Shown here piece by piece: positions 1 to 11,811 of a stretch of DNA of 64,000 nt. The stretch lies in assembly GCA_001051155.2 (NCBI GenBank), contig JYIP02000006.1, positions 3,534,001 through 3,598,000 of the forward strand, read 5' to 3'. How positions within the stretch are numbered: the first letter of the stretch is position 1; each line of letters starts with the position of its first letter. This DNA comes from Chrysoporthe austroafricana (lineage: Eukaryota; Ascomycota; Sordariomycetes; Diaporthales; Cryphonectriaceae). Below the pieces are notes generated by a model that worked only from the letters and a program-made list of their open reading frames with translations, did not search any database and was not told the origin of the DNA. The translations under genes were made by a program, and so were the position numbers.

Positions 1-2626
1 TCTCCGCCATTTTCCCTCAGGTCTTGCGATCTGGACTTTTAGGTAGTTGGAATAGCAATTTTCGGTACGCCCATAGACTACAGCTAGAGGAGTGAGAAAG
101 TCGGGTCTGAAATAATGACCTGATGGTTCGAGTTGAATCAATTTGCAATGGGGAATACGAAAATACTTGAATTTAGATCTTCCGTCGATTGAGGCAATGC
201 ACTATATATCTTTCCGGTCGACTGAGAGCTTATCCACTAACATGCATATATTTACCTATATACGTTTTGCTGCCTGTTGTCAATGATGGCGGCGAGGCTG
301 CGGGTCTCAATCGCTGCAACATCTGCTATCCCGCTTACCAAGCGGCGTCTGGCCCTTGAGGCTGGCTTGCAGCCCTCGCAAAAAGTTACCGACGATACTC
401 AAATAGTATAGAGCAAGACATTGTCAGCCCGTACCAAATCGCCCGTCTGCTTTGAGTTCCAGTGGGCGCCGGGCTCCTGCGTTGCGATGCCATGCGTTCT
501 TGGGATCCTTTGGCTCCCTCGCACCGGGCCATGAGGTCAGGCTTGGTACAGGTCTTGGGTCCAAAAGTTTGGACCCCACGAGACCCATTACGAAGCCCTT
601 CTCGAGGTTGTGCTGATGGGCTGCAGGGGGCAACGATTCGTGGCTGTTCAGAGTCAATCATGTCGGCCATGGTCAGCCCTAACCAACTGTTTGTGTGCGG
701 CAGTAAACCCATCTTTGGAGACCATACTCTATGTACAGTAAAAATGTCTCTTGACTACCCATAATTGCTAGGGATGGTGCACTGTTCAAAGTCTTTGTTA
801 CCTCTGACTACAAGGGCGGTCGTCTCGAGGCCGGCAGTCTTGCTGCAACGCAAAAAAGCCCCCTGCACAAAACACACCACCAACGCAGTATTCAACGGAT
901 GGTGGGGTTGGGTTTTTGATTCCTGTGTATTCCTGTGTCTTTCATCGGCCCGAAACATCGGTTCTCAGAAGGTTGAGCGCATCAAAGTCTGGGCTGAAAC
1001 ATGTGGACTCGGTTCCCGCTCGGTCATCCGGATTTAGACGTATTTTCTTACTCCATGCATGATCTCGATTCGTTTAGAATTACGCTTCCTGCAAGCCATC
1101 ATTGTCACACTACTTGGCGGTGAAAAGCATCGGTATACAATATGAGGGTCTCCTTTTACTGCATTTCCGAGGCTGGTCCTCCAGGGCGCATGCTGCTGCT
1201 CAACGATGGCCTCATGCCGATGGACTTGGGGGCATTCCACATAGCTTTGGTCGCAGTCTCGAGGCCTCACATCCATCTCAATGAGCCGTAGGAGGATTTA
1301 AAGTACTAAGCGAGATAGGAAAGGATGTTGCGCGGTCTTCCAGGCCCGTGGCCTGCGAGCAGTGTCATGAGTCGAGATGGTAACGATGGGCAAAATCGCG
1401 ACCGCGACGGTACTCGATGCGTTCGTGTCACGAGATGAAAGTGTACCATAGAGACTAGCGATTCTCCTTGGCGAATTTAATGTTCTTGAAAAAACTGGCA
1501 TCGCTGTACATGGTACGTAGTAGTTAGGACTCAAGGTTAATAAAACTGGAGGCTCACTCTCGGTTCTGTGATGCTGAGGAGACAGAGGGAGGGTACGAAA
1601 GAAGCCCACGGATAGCCCTCAGCATCCATTCATCAGGCTTCATCAACCAGCTAGTTCTTTTTGAATCATACATATGGTCTCCATCAGCCTATGGTAGTTC
1701 AATCAGATTTTAAAAGTGAGTCCTAAAGTCATCAGTAATTACTGCCCTTCAACGGTCTAAACGATCATGAGACTCCTTTCAGACTCCATTCAGCAACGCA
1801 CCCTGCGCAAGCAAACGTCCTAACTCAATGTCTCTGTACTCGAGTATTTCCTGCCATTTCCAGTGCAATGGTATCTATCCTTGTCCATATGCTATTCTTA
1901 CATGCTTCCAAGCCTCAGAGAGTGGGCATGGCGTATGTTTTTGGGGCGGGAGCTCGGAATCCATCCTATCTGAGCTCGGACTTCTCGTGAGAATGTCACC
2001 ATCCACGAAGTACAATACAGTCACCACTTCGGAATCCACTCTGAATGGTCTAATATCTAGAATTTTGCTCCCCGCTAAGCAATGCTCCCTCGACCGCACC
2101 GACCGCACCGACCGCAGCGCAGGAATTCATGTTGTCGAGCCACCCCTCAGCCATGATAGTCTCCATTCTTAGTTTTGCCAAAAACCGCAGCCCCCTGAGC
2201 AGGCCGGCTGCTCAGGTCGGCATTTTCATAGCCTGTACCACCTATGAGCCTATTCCAAGCGGCGTCGTAGCCGGAATACATCCGCCGTGAGAGATATGCA
2301 AGGCGCTGCTCCAGCTCTGTTGTTGGCCATCTCGCAAATTCGAGAAATCTCTGTCACAGCCCCTCTCAGTCTCTAGACTTCAATTTATTTTCCAGTTCCC
2401 GGAAGACTGTCGTCGCCTCACGTACCGTCAAGTCCCTGCCGCTGGGCCAATCCGGTGTGGAGAAAGAGAAGGGGGGTTCGGCTGCAGGGCAGAATTCTTA
2501 TATCCGCCCAGCGGAAATTCGTCGTTCCCAACCCCTCACGAGCTCCAAAGCATTAACATCTCAGGAGGCTTTTCATAATCATACGGAGGCTAATCTAGTG
2601 GAAATTGACAGTACCTCAATCTCATC
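1..2626. other. Intergenic flank, no gene recognised
   Basis: Only short overlapping open frames without family resemblance are present. A small 9-bp tandem repeat (GACCGCACC, three near-copies) lies at about 2092-2118. The last 200 bases are the presumed promoter and leader of the MetE-like gene at 2627. Confidence 0.5.
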
Positions 2627-3850
2627 ATGGCTCCCGTCTTCCGCGCCGATCAAGTCGGCTCCCTCCTCCGCCCAGCCTCCCTCCTCGGCCTGCGCAACAA
2701 GCACAACATCACCGGCAGCTACGCGGCCATCACCGCCTCTAGCGAGGTCGCGGGAGCGACCTCTGACGCCGTCGCCGCCGCCGTGAAGTACCAGCTCGAG
2801 CACTCGATCTATCCCGTCACGACTGGCGAGCTCGAGCGGACCATCTTCTACGGCGGCTTCTTCGAGACGCTCGAGGGCTTCACCACGCTGCCCTCGCTCC
2901 CAATACCGTCTGCCTTCCGGAGGGACTTCCCCAGCGTCGCAAGACTGCACGAGGCGGGCGTCACCACCCGACCGGGAGTCGTTGCGACGGGACAGATCCG
3001 CTGGACGAAGCCCGCGTACGGGGACAGCTGGGCGCTGCTCAAGGAGTGCGTGCCGGATAAATCGTATTGGGAGAAGTGCAAGATCACCATTCCCAGCCCA
3101 ACGTACCAACACATGCAGCTGAAGCCCGGCACCGCTTATACCCCGGAGTCGGGGTACGCTAGTGATGATGACTACTTCGCCGACCTAGCGGCTGCGTACC
3201 GTGCCGAGCTGAAGAGCCTGTACGAAGCGGGGTGTCGAAATGTACAGGTCGATGACCCGAACATGACGTTCTTCGTGATGGACTCGTTCCTCCAGGGATG
3301 TCGTGCTGAAGGCGTGGATGCGGATAGGCTGCTTGAGCAGTATATCCGCGTGCATAACGCCTGCATCGCGGAGCGGCCGAGAGACATGCACGTCGGCATC
3401 CATCTGTGTCGGGGCAACATGTGGAGTGGCGTCGTCGAGGGCGGGATCGGGGCCGGTTCGTACGAGCGGATCGCAGAGAGGGCGTTCAACGGCCTAGAAT
3501 ATGACTCCTTCTACCTCGAGTATGACGATGAGCGCTCCGGTGACTTCGAGCCGCTGCGCTTCCTGCCCAGGGGCAAGAGGGTCGTCCTGGGCCTGGTGTC
3601 GACGAAGCGAGCCGATCTGGAAGACATGGACGACCTCGTGAGGAGAGTCCGCGAGGCTGCGGCTGTCATTGCAAACGCTCAAGGCCGGACGGTTGAAGAA
3701 GTCTTACAGGACAACCTGGCTGTGAGTCCGCAGTGTGGCTTTGCAAGCCAGAGCCAGGGCGGTGGTGTGGGCATGACCGAGCAGAGACAGTGGGAGAAGC
3801 TGACTTTGGTAAGAGATCTGGCTAGAAAGGTTTGGGCAGACGCTGCATAA
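2627..3850 (+). CDS. Cobalamin-independent methionine synthase-like (MetE C-terminal / UROD fold) protein
   Basis: An uninterrupted 407-residue protein, the length of stand-alone MetE C-terminal-domain enzymes and about half of full MetE. The N-terminus (FRADQVGSLLRP) is the usual start of this family. Likely zinc ligands are visible in family order: His259 and Cys261 (IHLCRGN), Glu298 (FYLEYDDE) and Cys370 (SPQCGFAS). Known members move a methyl group from a folate or other methyl donor to a thiol such as homocysteine. The substrate here is unknown because the folate-binding N-terminal half is absent. It lies 2.7 kb outside the first cluster regulator and reads toward it, so it is more likely a flank gene than part of the polyketide pathway. 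The ATG at 2627 sits in a good context (ctcatcATGG). Confidence 0.85.
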   Translation: MAPVFRADQVGSLLRPASLLGLRNKHNITGSYAAITASSEVAGATSDAVAAAVKYQLEHSIYPVTTGELERTIFYGGFFETLEGFTTLPSLPIPSAFRRDFPSVARLHEAGVTTRPGVVATGQIRWTKPAYGDSWALLKECVPDKSYWEKCKITIPSPTYQHMQLKPGTAYTPESGYASDDDYFADLAAAYRAELKSLYEAGCRNVQVDDPNMTFFVMDSFLQGCRAEGVDADRLLEQYIRVHNACIAERPRDMHVGIHLCRGNMWSGVVEGGIGAGSYERIAERAFNGLEYDSFYLEYDDERSGDFEPLRFLPRGKRVVLGLVSTKRADLEDMDDLVRRVREAAAVIANAQGRTVEEVLQDNLAVSPQCGFASQSQGGGVGMTEQRQWEKLTLVRDLARKVWADAA

Positions 3851-4388
3851 GGCAGGCTGATTGAGCGCCTTCGTCGGGACTAGGCTTAAGAGTAGGCGGA
3901 GGTATGGCCAAATGCTCGCGAGAAAGATCTATCATACTTGCTGGTGCTCCGTGCAAAGTATATCGAAGTCATCGCGACAAGGCTTGGCAGTTCCAAGATT
4001 TCCAAGAAGTATTAAATTGCCGTTACAGTTCTAGCCCCTCGGAACGATCGGGGCCAGTAATTAGGAGAGCCTCTTCCCCCTCAATTGTAAGAAGGGCCCT
4101 GTCAATATCGACGACAAGACCATGAAAATTGATCAATCACGAGGCAGAAGGGATGAATGGTTCGCTTCCCAATTACGAGCATATGAAGCCACAAGTGTAG
4201 AACGAGTGACTGTCGTATCACCACCGACTACCAACACATAATCACATGTAATCAGCATTAAATAGGGAATCGATACTAGGGACTACCTTCATGATCTGCT
4301 CAATCGCACAGCCTTGGACACCAGAGCCCGGGTTGAGAATTCTAGGGCACATAGCCATCCGTCTTATGGCTTAGCTCCCCCACCACAC
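3851..4388. other. Intergenic space, nothing recognised
   Basis: This is the 3' space between two convergent genes, the MetE-like gene (+) and the small acidic-protein gene (-). No coding or RNA signal is supported. Confidence 0.5.
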
Positions 4389-4672
4389 TCAACTGGTTTC
4401 CTTCTTTGCCTCGGCCTTTTCGAGCGCATCATCAGCCGCAGACGTGACCTCCGGATCGTCTCCGCCAGCGTCACCAATAGCTTCGTCCAAAGCCTCCTCT
4501 CCTTTGAATCCCTCGGTAGCGGCTGGGCCACTCTCTTTCTTCGCCTCGGCCTTCTCAAGCACATCGCCCGCCGCCGTGGTAGCATTGGCTGAATCTGGTT
4601 AAAATTCAGCACAGGGTGTTTCGGATGTAGATCCGTCGGACGTGATCCTGGCTTACCCTTAGTTGGAGACAT
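4389..4672 (-). CDS. Small acidic protein with duplicated Ala/Glu/Lys motif (two exons)
   Basis: The gene appears only when an intron is removed. Exon 1 is 4672-4657 (ATG plus five codons). The intron is 4656-4595, with a GTAAGC donor and an AACCAG acceptor. Exon 2 is 4594-4389. The result is a 73-residue hydrophilic acidic protein. The motif LEKAEAKKE occurs twice, near residues 16-24 and 62-70, each preceded by a short Ala/Asp run, so the protein looks like an internal duplication likely to form charged helices. There is no signal peptide or membrane segment. An upstream GTG in frame is not needed. I do not recognise a family, and function is unknown. It is convergent with the MetE-like gene and divergent from the cluster regulator at 5323. 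The intron with correct phase and the repeat make a real gene more likely than chance. Confidence 0.6.
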
Positions 4673-5322
4673 GATCACTTGTTAATATAGGATTCCGAAG
4701 AGTATTCTGATTTGACAAAGAGAAGCATTAGCAATGAGGGTGTACGTGCTACGCCACAGTGGCAGTGCGTGCTATTCTTTTATACCTCGCTCATCCCCTT
4801 AGTCACATCTCAAATCATTCTGCTACAACAGGTCACGCATATGAACCCCATTCTCAAGTCCCCACGCTAACTGTCATATTTAACATCACAATCCTGCTTC
4901 CCCGGAGCACGTTGTGGTTGCAGTGACGTCAGGGATTGTGCTAGCAAGAACGCATCCAGGGCTCGATTGGTGAAGCCTAGGACGCGACAAGAGTGAGAGG
5001 GTGCAGTGGCTTACATGACGTTAAGCACAAGAAATAGTAGCAGGGCATCATCGAGATGCGTTTAGCGCCACGGGCCACCATTAACACGTCTACTGTGGTG
5101 GAAGTTTTCGCCGGCCGTGACCGATCCGGAGGCCGGACATTAGGCGACGGAGGATCGGATGGTCGGGAATCAGCGCCGACCTAAGACGCCAATGAAGCAT
5201 TGAGGCAATACATCATTTCCTGGAGTCTAGGACCACGAATCTAGCGCTCTTTTTTTTTGTCATACTAGCAGCTGATACACAATTGGGCATTCATAAGCAT
5301 AGATACGGATCATCCGTTGACG
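4673..5322. promoter_or_regulatory. Divergent promoter region between the small acidic-protein gene and regulator 1
   Basis: This 650-bp space serves two divergent starts. A short poly-T run lies near 5250, about 70 bases before the regulator ATG. No specific operator could be assigned. Confidence 0.4.
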
Positions 5323-7854
5323 ATGTCCACGGAAACGCCGGTCTCAAGCGACGAGTTCACCAAGCCTGACCATCAAGGAAGGCCAGAGCCCGACGCCATC
5401 TTACGTCCACGGCCGCCTTTGAACCGTCGACGGGACAAGCCTCAGCTCTCATGCAATCTCTGCCGCCGACGCAAGTGAGTTTACAACCCTACCATGAGCT
5501 GGTCGCTCAGACTGACGCCCGCTGCTCTTGATTCCAGGCTACGATGTGATCGTCAGCAACCCTCTTGCACCAGCTGCCTCTTACGGAGACATATTTGCAG
5601 CTATGCCGATAATCATGGGGTGGCACTACCCTCTTTGCAGCCAGCTCCGGCCATGCCCAGCCTGCATGACCGCATCGTTCACCTTGAGCGGTTGGTCAAG
5701 TCCTTCGCGCCCGCCACCGCCCCGGAACACCAGACTAGGGTGGAGAACACGAGCCGAGACTCTAATAGTCCTCAACCAAATTCAAAACGTATGTCAAGTG
5801 GTGGTGCTGACAGGTCGGATAAAACCACAAAGCAGTCCACAACACCAGCCGATGGGCGCTCCGATGCCGGTAGCATGAGGGTCAGTGCCTCAGAAGCTCA
5901 CTATGTTGTGAGCGATCACTGGGCCGCGATCTTGGACAGTATTGCCGAGTTGAAGGTCCACTTCGACCGCGAAGAAAATCTCAGACTAGCTACTACTCCA
6001 GAAGCCGCGGAGGATTGGGCCCGCTTCAACGATGGCTTGGACAGCCCTAGTCTGAAGCATGCGCTGCTTCTATATGGATGCCCCAGACCTGGTTCACGGG
6101 CTGAAATCTTGGCCTCCCTGCCGCCCAGGGCCGTGGTGGACAGGTATATCTCTCGATTCTTCAATCGCGTGGATCTAGTAGCTTCTTGTCCGTAGACTCT
6201 CTACCCTGGGATTTGCTCCCGGTACTAACTCGGCCCTCGTTCTCTAGCTGCTGCCCACGGGCCAACTTTTCTGAGCGAAGTAAGACCTATCCCCGCGCAG
6301 CCAAATTCCTCATAACGTTGATAGATGACGCAGTATGAGGCATTCTGGGCTGACCCCGATGGTACACCTATCATCTGGTTGGGCCTCCTGCTCAGCATGA
6401 TGTGCCTTGCCCTTCTGGCTTCGGATGCGTCCGACTCTGGCCACGGTGTTGAGGCAGACCAGCAGCGAGCGCTTCAGATCGGGCTTTACCGCTTCAGAGT
6501 CGTGCAATGTTTAATACTAGGCGAATACACAAATCCCGGTCCCTATGTTCTCGAGACGATGCACAATTACGTCTATATCGAATTCATCATGCGAACCGAC
6601 GCCTACAAAGACACCTGGTTTTTGCACGGCCTTGCAATTAGTCTCGCCCGACGTATGGGTTACCACCGCGACCCGAGTCACTTTCCACATATATCACCGT
6701 TGCAGAGCGAGATGCGACGTAGAATGTGGTCTACGGTCTTGTTGGGTGATATCCTCATCTCCGGCCAGATGGGGATGCCCTGTATGATATCCGACCATCA
6801 ATACGACACAGCTGAGCCTCGCAACCTGAACGATGCAGACTTTGACGAGAACACCAAAGAGCTACCTGTAGCGCGCCCTGAGACTGAACTCACCACTACC
6901 CTGGGGCTCATTGCCCGAAGGAGATTGTTGACGGTTCTGGGCACCATTTCCACCATGATCACAGCTGTCAAGCCACAGGAATACCCAGAGATCATGCGTG
7001 TCGACGCCATGTTGAAGGAAGCAGAAGCCAGAATTCCACCGCCATTGAGAATGAAATCGATCGCAGCCAGCGTGATGGACTCCGCCCAAACCATTCTATC
7101 TCGGATTTTCCTCCGTCATCTTTACTACAAAGGCCAGATTATGCTTCATCGGCAGTATCTCCTACCGTCGGCCCCATCAGATGTTTCGGTCGATCTATAC
7201 GCCTACTCACGACAAGTCTGCGTCGACGCGTCTCTTGGCTCGCTTGAACTTCAAGATATTCTAGATAAAGAGACCTGCCCCGGCGGTCAGCTGCATACAA
7301 TGAGGTGGCGGGTGACGTCGATTATGAATCACCAATTCCTCACCGCTACAATGATTTTGTGCTCGCTATTACACCGGCGACAGACACTGAATCGTGAGGA
7401 GGATATCATCGCTGCTCTTCGCAAGACTAGGATGGTTTGGATGCAAAGAAGTCCCGTCTCTTGTGAGGCGAAGAAGGCAGCGGAGACAGTAAGTATTGTG
7501 TTGGCAAGAGCGGGTGAGGGCCGCGGGGCCCTCTTCGATAGTGAGGAAGAACTCATGCAGGACTTGCCGCCTTGTGGTACGCTACCTACAGCAATGGGCG
7601 AGGATGCAGTGTTTGGGTTTTACTCAGAAGATAGTATCCCATATATTATGGGTATAACTGCTAGTAGGTGCTCTCCGATATCTAAGTATTGACCAACGAT
7701 GCGACTGAAGCTCGCTGACTGCGTCGCAGCTGATGAAGTCTCGCCTGAGCTCCTCGGAGCATTCACGCCATCCGATCATGCTACCCATCCCTCTGAAGTT
7801 AGTTTTGACACTGTGACGAACGGTTGGACGGAGGTTCCTGGCGGCGTAGAGTAG
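5323..7854 (+). CDS. Zn2Cys6 transcription factor 1 (cluster regulator candidate)
   Basis: Five exons: 5323-5474, 5538-6187, 6248-6279, 6325-7663 and 7730-7854, all phase-consistent, encoding 765 residues. The binuclear zinc cluster has cysteines at 44, 47, 54, 61, 64 and 71 (C-x2-C-x6-C-x6-C-x2-C-x6-C). Intron 1 interrupts it between Lys51 and Leu52 of the basic RRRKLR stretch, an intron position often seen in such regulators. A short leucine-rich helix after the zinc cluster (HDRIVHLERLV) may dimerise. The rest is the fungal transcription-factor middle-homology region, with the characteristic HGPTFLSE and RRMWSTVLLGDI segments. It should be nuclear and bind CGG- or CGA-type sites. Its place at the cluster edge beside the P450 suggests, but does not prove, that it controls the cluster. 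The donor of intron 2 (GTCCGT) is weak, so that junction is the least certain. Confidence 0.85.
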
Positions 7855-8085
7855 CCATGATCACGTTGCCCGGCTTCCTAACTATTCGGCATCACTGGCA
7901 GACATCTGACCTCGAATGTGTGGCTAGTATGTAGCACATATTTGGAATTGACTTGACTCTGCTCTCCGGGGCTGTTCGTCCTGACGAGGCATGCTACTAC
8001 CTGGTGCAAAGATTACTGAGAATGTTTTGATCTGGGTCCTAGCCTAGCAATTTTGCATTGGCCGCGGACCAGTTGGGGCCATTAA

Positions 8086-9932
8086 TTACTTGCTCTCAGG
8101 GACCTCGAGTTCTAACTTTTTGAGCTTCCCCAAAATACCATGCTGTCTGTAGAAATACGAGCTCTCTTTCCAATAATTACTGGGATCCAGTAGCTCGATC
8201 TGTTTCAATGTTAGAATATTCCTCAAGGCTCCCCTCACAACCAAATTTAAGGGTGACTGACCTTATAATTCATGAACAGCGCGGGCACGATTTTCTTAAT
8301 TTCCATAATGGCCGTGAACTTCCCGGCACAAACCCGCCGTCCAGCACCAAACTGCTGTTGTTAGCAGGGTAAACGTCTAGGCTTGATCGCTTAGCCAGTA
8401 CATACCGTCATAATAGAATCTGTGAGCTTCCGGCGCTCAGTCTCACTGTCAACCATGAAGCGTTCAGGTCGCCAGTTGTCGACGTCATCGCCAAAAGTGG
8501 GCTTGTGTCGATTGACAACATATGGGTTCATCCCAACACAGGTACCTTCGGGGACGAAGCGGCCATGTAAGAAGACACCGCCCTTTGGGACGACACGCTC
8601 CAGTGGTAGGCAGAAAGGCGGATGCAGGCGAGACGCCTCGTTGAAGCATGCATCAAGGTACGGCAGATCTTTGACCTCGTTCCACTTGGGGTACGGCTTT
8701 GACAATCCAGATGCCGCATCAGCTGCGCGCAGCTCCTTTAATAATGTTGCAAGGCTCTCGGGGTTCGCGAGAAGTTGGTACACTAGCTCACGCAGGACAG
8801 CGGAGACCGAGTCTGATCCAGCGATGACATTGGAATAGGTCCAAGTTCGGCAGGCCCTGATAATTCTCTGTAAGCTGCGGACTCGCTCATGGCTTAAATC
8901 CCCATTCAATCGACTCACCAATCGGGCAGCTCCTTGTGTTCTTGTTGAATGCGGATGAAATAAGATAGAAAATCACCCTTGCCACCGTCTTGCTTCGCTG
9001 CAGCCAGACCATTCTTCGTACGTTCATCCACATTCTGAGATACGACACGCAAAATCGGCGCGGCCACTTGGTTCTTCAATAAATCCGCTAATGGACTCTT
9101 GTAAAGAATTCTGTCTGCGAGCGGCCATTGTGTCATCTGGTTCGAGATATCAGTCTTGTGAAGTCCGCCAAAATTGTACGAAAGTCCAGATCGTTAGACT
9201 TACAGGCCCAATACTTAGGTTAAAGTCCCAGGCACCAGCCATGAGGCCATTACTATCATTTCCAGTCTCCAGAAATCCATAGCGCTTCGAGAATGTCATA
9301 GTGCCCATAAGGTCGTACGCCCAGAACTGGAGCCAGCGCCCGATATCAAGCGTTGCACCGGTCTTGGCAAATCGGCTGTCCAATTGCTCAAAGAAGATCC
9401 CAGTTACCTCATCGACAAAGTGCTCAAAGGTCAGAAGGTGTGAGGTAGAGTACAGACTCGAGATGGGGGATCGAAGCTTCTTGTGCATAGCCTCGTCTTG
9501 GGTTGTAAAGACAGCAGGCATGGCGCCACCTTTGATGTAAGGCATGATACCGCGATAGAAAAGGCTCTTTTCTGCAAATTAGCTATGATTTATCATATAT
9601 AAAACCTTAAAACCAATGCTCACCTTGATAAAACCAGGACGCATAGGATATAACTCTGGTATCGCCGCAGGATCACTCAATGAGATCATGTTCGGTCCAA
9701 GTCGAACAAACTCGCCATACTTCTGGTGAAGGTCAAGGTGAATGGTCTCAGCCTTTTTTGTGAAAACCCAAGACATCCTTTGCGCATCAGTAAACTTTGC
9801 CCAAAATGGCCCCGGTACATCGCGTAGTCTCCAATAAGTTGTGAAAATAGTGAGTGTCACATAAGTTACAAGTATGCCGCCCACGACCACAGCAATGATG
9901 GGCAGCCGCCCTGCCACCTCACCAGCTGGCAT
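8086..9932 (-). CDS. Cytochrome P450 monooxygenase
   Basis: Six exons on the minus strand: 9932-9624, 9566-9204, 9136-8919, 8856-8406, 8354-8262 and 8199-8086, giving 515 residues. An N-terminal membrane anchor spans about residues 10-32, followed by the proline-rich VPGPFW hinge. The I-helix oxygen-binding segment is AGSDSVSAV, the ExxR motif is EASR, and the haem loop is [10 protein letters not shown] with Cys456 as the iron ligand. All catalytic landmarks are present, so an active ER-bound hydroxylase is expected. The second exon must start at AGC (9566), after AAAAG, rather than at the more obvious upstream CAG, because only the former keeps the frame and the conserved FYRGIMPY segment. 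The gene ends 230 bp from regulator 1, tail to tail, and shares a 1.9-kb divergent promoter with the FAD oxidoreductase. The substrate is unknown; oxidation of the cluster polyketide is inferred. Confidence 0.9.
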
Positions 9933-11811
9933 GCTTGTATAGCCTTGGAACTGGTCTTTTCCTTACTGGTATTCTCCCTTTGTTGCTTTAACTGAGCAAG
10001 CAACGATGACCCGCTGAGCTGTCGGTTGACTAAATGATGGCTCTGGAGGGGTTGTAAGGTTCCACAAGTATGAACTTTTCTAGATTGAGGATGGATAAGC
10101 TGCACTGAGTGGTCTTAGGATGAGACATATAAGTTGTAGAGAAGAGATGTTTTCTGAAGCTCCTTTCTGTGTAGATAAACCATTCAAGCTGCAGCAGCTA
10201 CCGTCTCTTGGGTTTACCCGACAATGCCGCAGCGTGATCAGGTATCTTTGGTTAAATCATATCTATGACAGTTACTGCAGTAGTGCGCTTCTGACAAATG
10301 ATGGTTCGATTGCTAGCGAAGACGAGAGCGATGGATAATTCGGGGCAGCGACAAACCATCCTTCCATGCCCGACAGCCAAATACTCCGTGCCGCGCTATG
10401 GGTCATGGGCTGAGAAAAGTCGTTCGGTAGTATTTAAATCCTTGTACTATTTCGCCCTGCCTAGGATATTCTGGCTCCTTATTGAGCTACTTTAATATGT
10501 GGGCAGTTGCATTTGGGCCCAGTATGCGCTATTCGTTAATTAGTTAAGTTGGCTCTTCAAAGCCCACATCGCTGGCTTCACTTGTACGCGAACCTCGAAT
10601 CTACAAGTTTCCATTTAATGAGTCCTATGAGATGAAATTATTGCCAGCACAGTATGTTGTTAGCTGAATCTCACTAGCGATGATTAAATCCGATTTTTCG
10701 GAGCGGCCTCCTTCACGCGCTACAAACTAGAACTTCGCCCGAATTACCGAACAAGTTCCAAGCCACAAATGGGCCTAGATTTTGATACCTGGCTTCTCAG
10801 CTTATGGATCCAAGCAACTAGTACAAAACGGGCTTCCACAATGATGCTTATGGTAACATGGAAGAACAGATACTCCGAAGGACAGAGGGTCTTCAAAGTC
10901 CGAAGGTGTATGACCTTCCAGCACGGATTCTCTGACGTGGGATGCTGAACCCTGTTGGACCTTATAAATCCTCGTGGCGACAAACTGTCTCTCCATACGG
11001 CAGTCTCTTTTGAGCCTTTTTCGCCCCTTTTGGCTGCGGTTGGATCTCGTACGCGGCAGAGATCGAGAGGCTTTCAGATGTGCCCTCTTTCACTATCTTC
11101 ACGCTTACTAACTAAGCATGTGCTTGATCTATGACCCCCAAGATCACGCTGACGAGGCTGATGCTGAGGCTGAGAGACTCAGCTGTGCACAACTGGCCAG
11201 CTTTTATCACGTGGGATGATACCACGTGTTCAGACATGTTCTCTCCGTCAAGTTCCTACTGAAACGCTTACGTCGTCAACGCTGAGACGAGCTCGGCTGT
11301 GTCAGTTTCATTCACTTGATGCGGATCATTTCCACTGTCACCAGGCATGGTTTGTTAGTCAGGGAAAGAAATGGAATTTTTGATGACAGGACAAGGCACA
11401 GACACCATCAAATCCTTGGCCCCACCCACGATAGCGCTGCCGCTACATAATCGCCATTTTGGAGTTTCTACACCACCGAGGCTGAAAGGATTCGGTGTGT
11501 CCGAATTCATCGCTTAGGTCTAGTCTATTCGCTTCTAGTAAGAGTGTTGGATGGAGAAGGCGAGGGGATCTAGGATCACAAGACTGCCTAGGTAGGCAGC
11601 GAGATCAATTTTTCGCCCCATGCCGGTACTGCCTCATTTCCACATGGCAAATGTATCACACTTGAGGCCTTTTAAAAGAGACGCAAACCTCGAAAGATGT
11701 GACAAGATGTGGCCTTCCTTGAGACGCCCACGTGAAGTTGAAAAAAGTTAGACGCGCTATCTCTGAAACAGCAACACCGTCCATACCCATTGCAGCAGCA
11801 TCAGTAACGAA
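9933..11811. promoter_or_regulatory. Divergent promoter region, P450 / FAD oxidoreductase
   Basis: This is a 1.9-kb gene-free space between two divergent cluster genes. It holds the octamer ACCTCGAA at 10592-10599 and 11687-11694, and a symmetric pair of CACGTG boxes at 11208-11228. No convincing coding frame lies in it. Confidence 0.55.
11208..11228. promoter_or_regulatory. Paired E-box palindrome
   Basis: Two CACGTG cores face each other as CACGTGG, seven bases, CCACGTG, a perfect 7-bp inverted repeat. CACGTG is the classical bHLH (Cbf1/SREBP-like) binding core. It lies about 580 bp before the FAD oxidoreductase start. A regulatory role is inferred only. Confidence 0.4.

Noticed and set aside
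1..2600. Search for a further biosynthetic gene in the left flank
   Set aside because: Only short frames in all six phases and no intron-linked conserved motif were found.
2579..3112. Minus-strand 177-codon frame over the MetE-like gene
   Set aside because: It is antisense to the well-supported MetE-like frame in GC-rich sequence and shows no family features.
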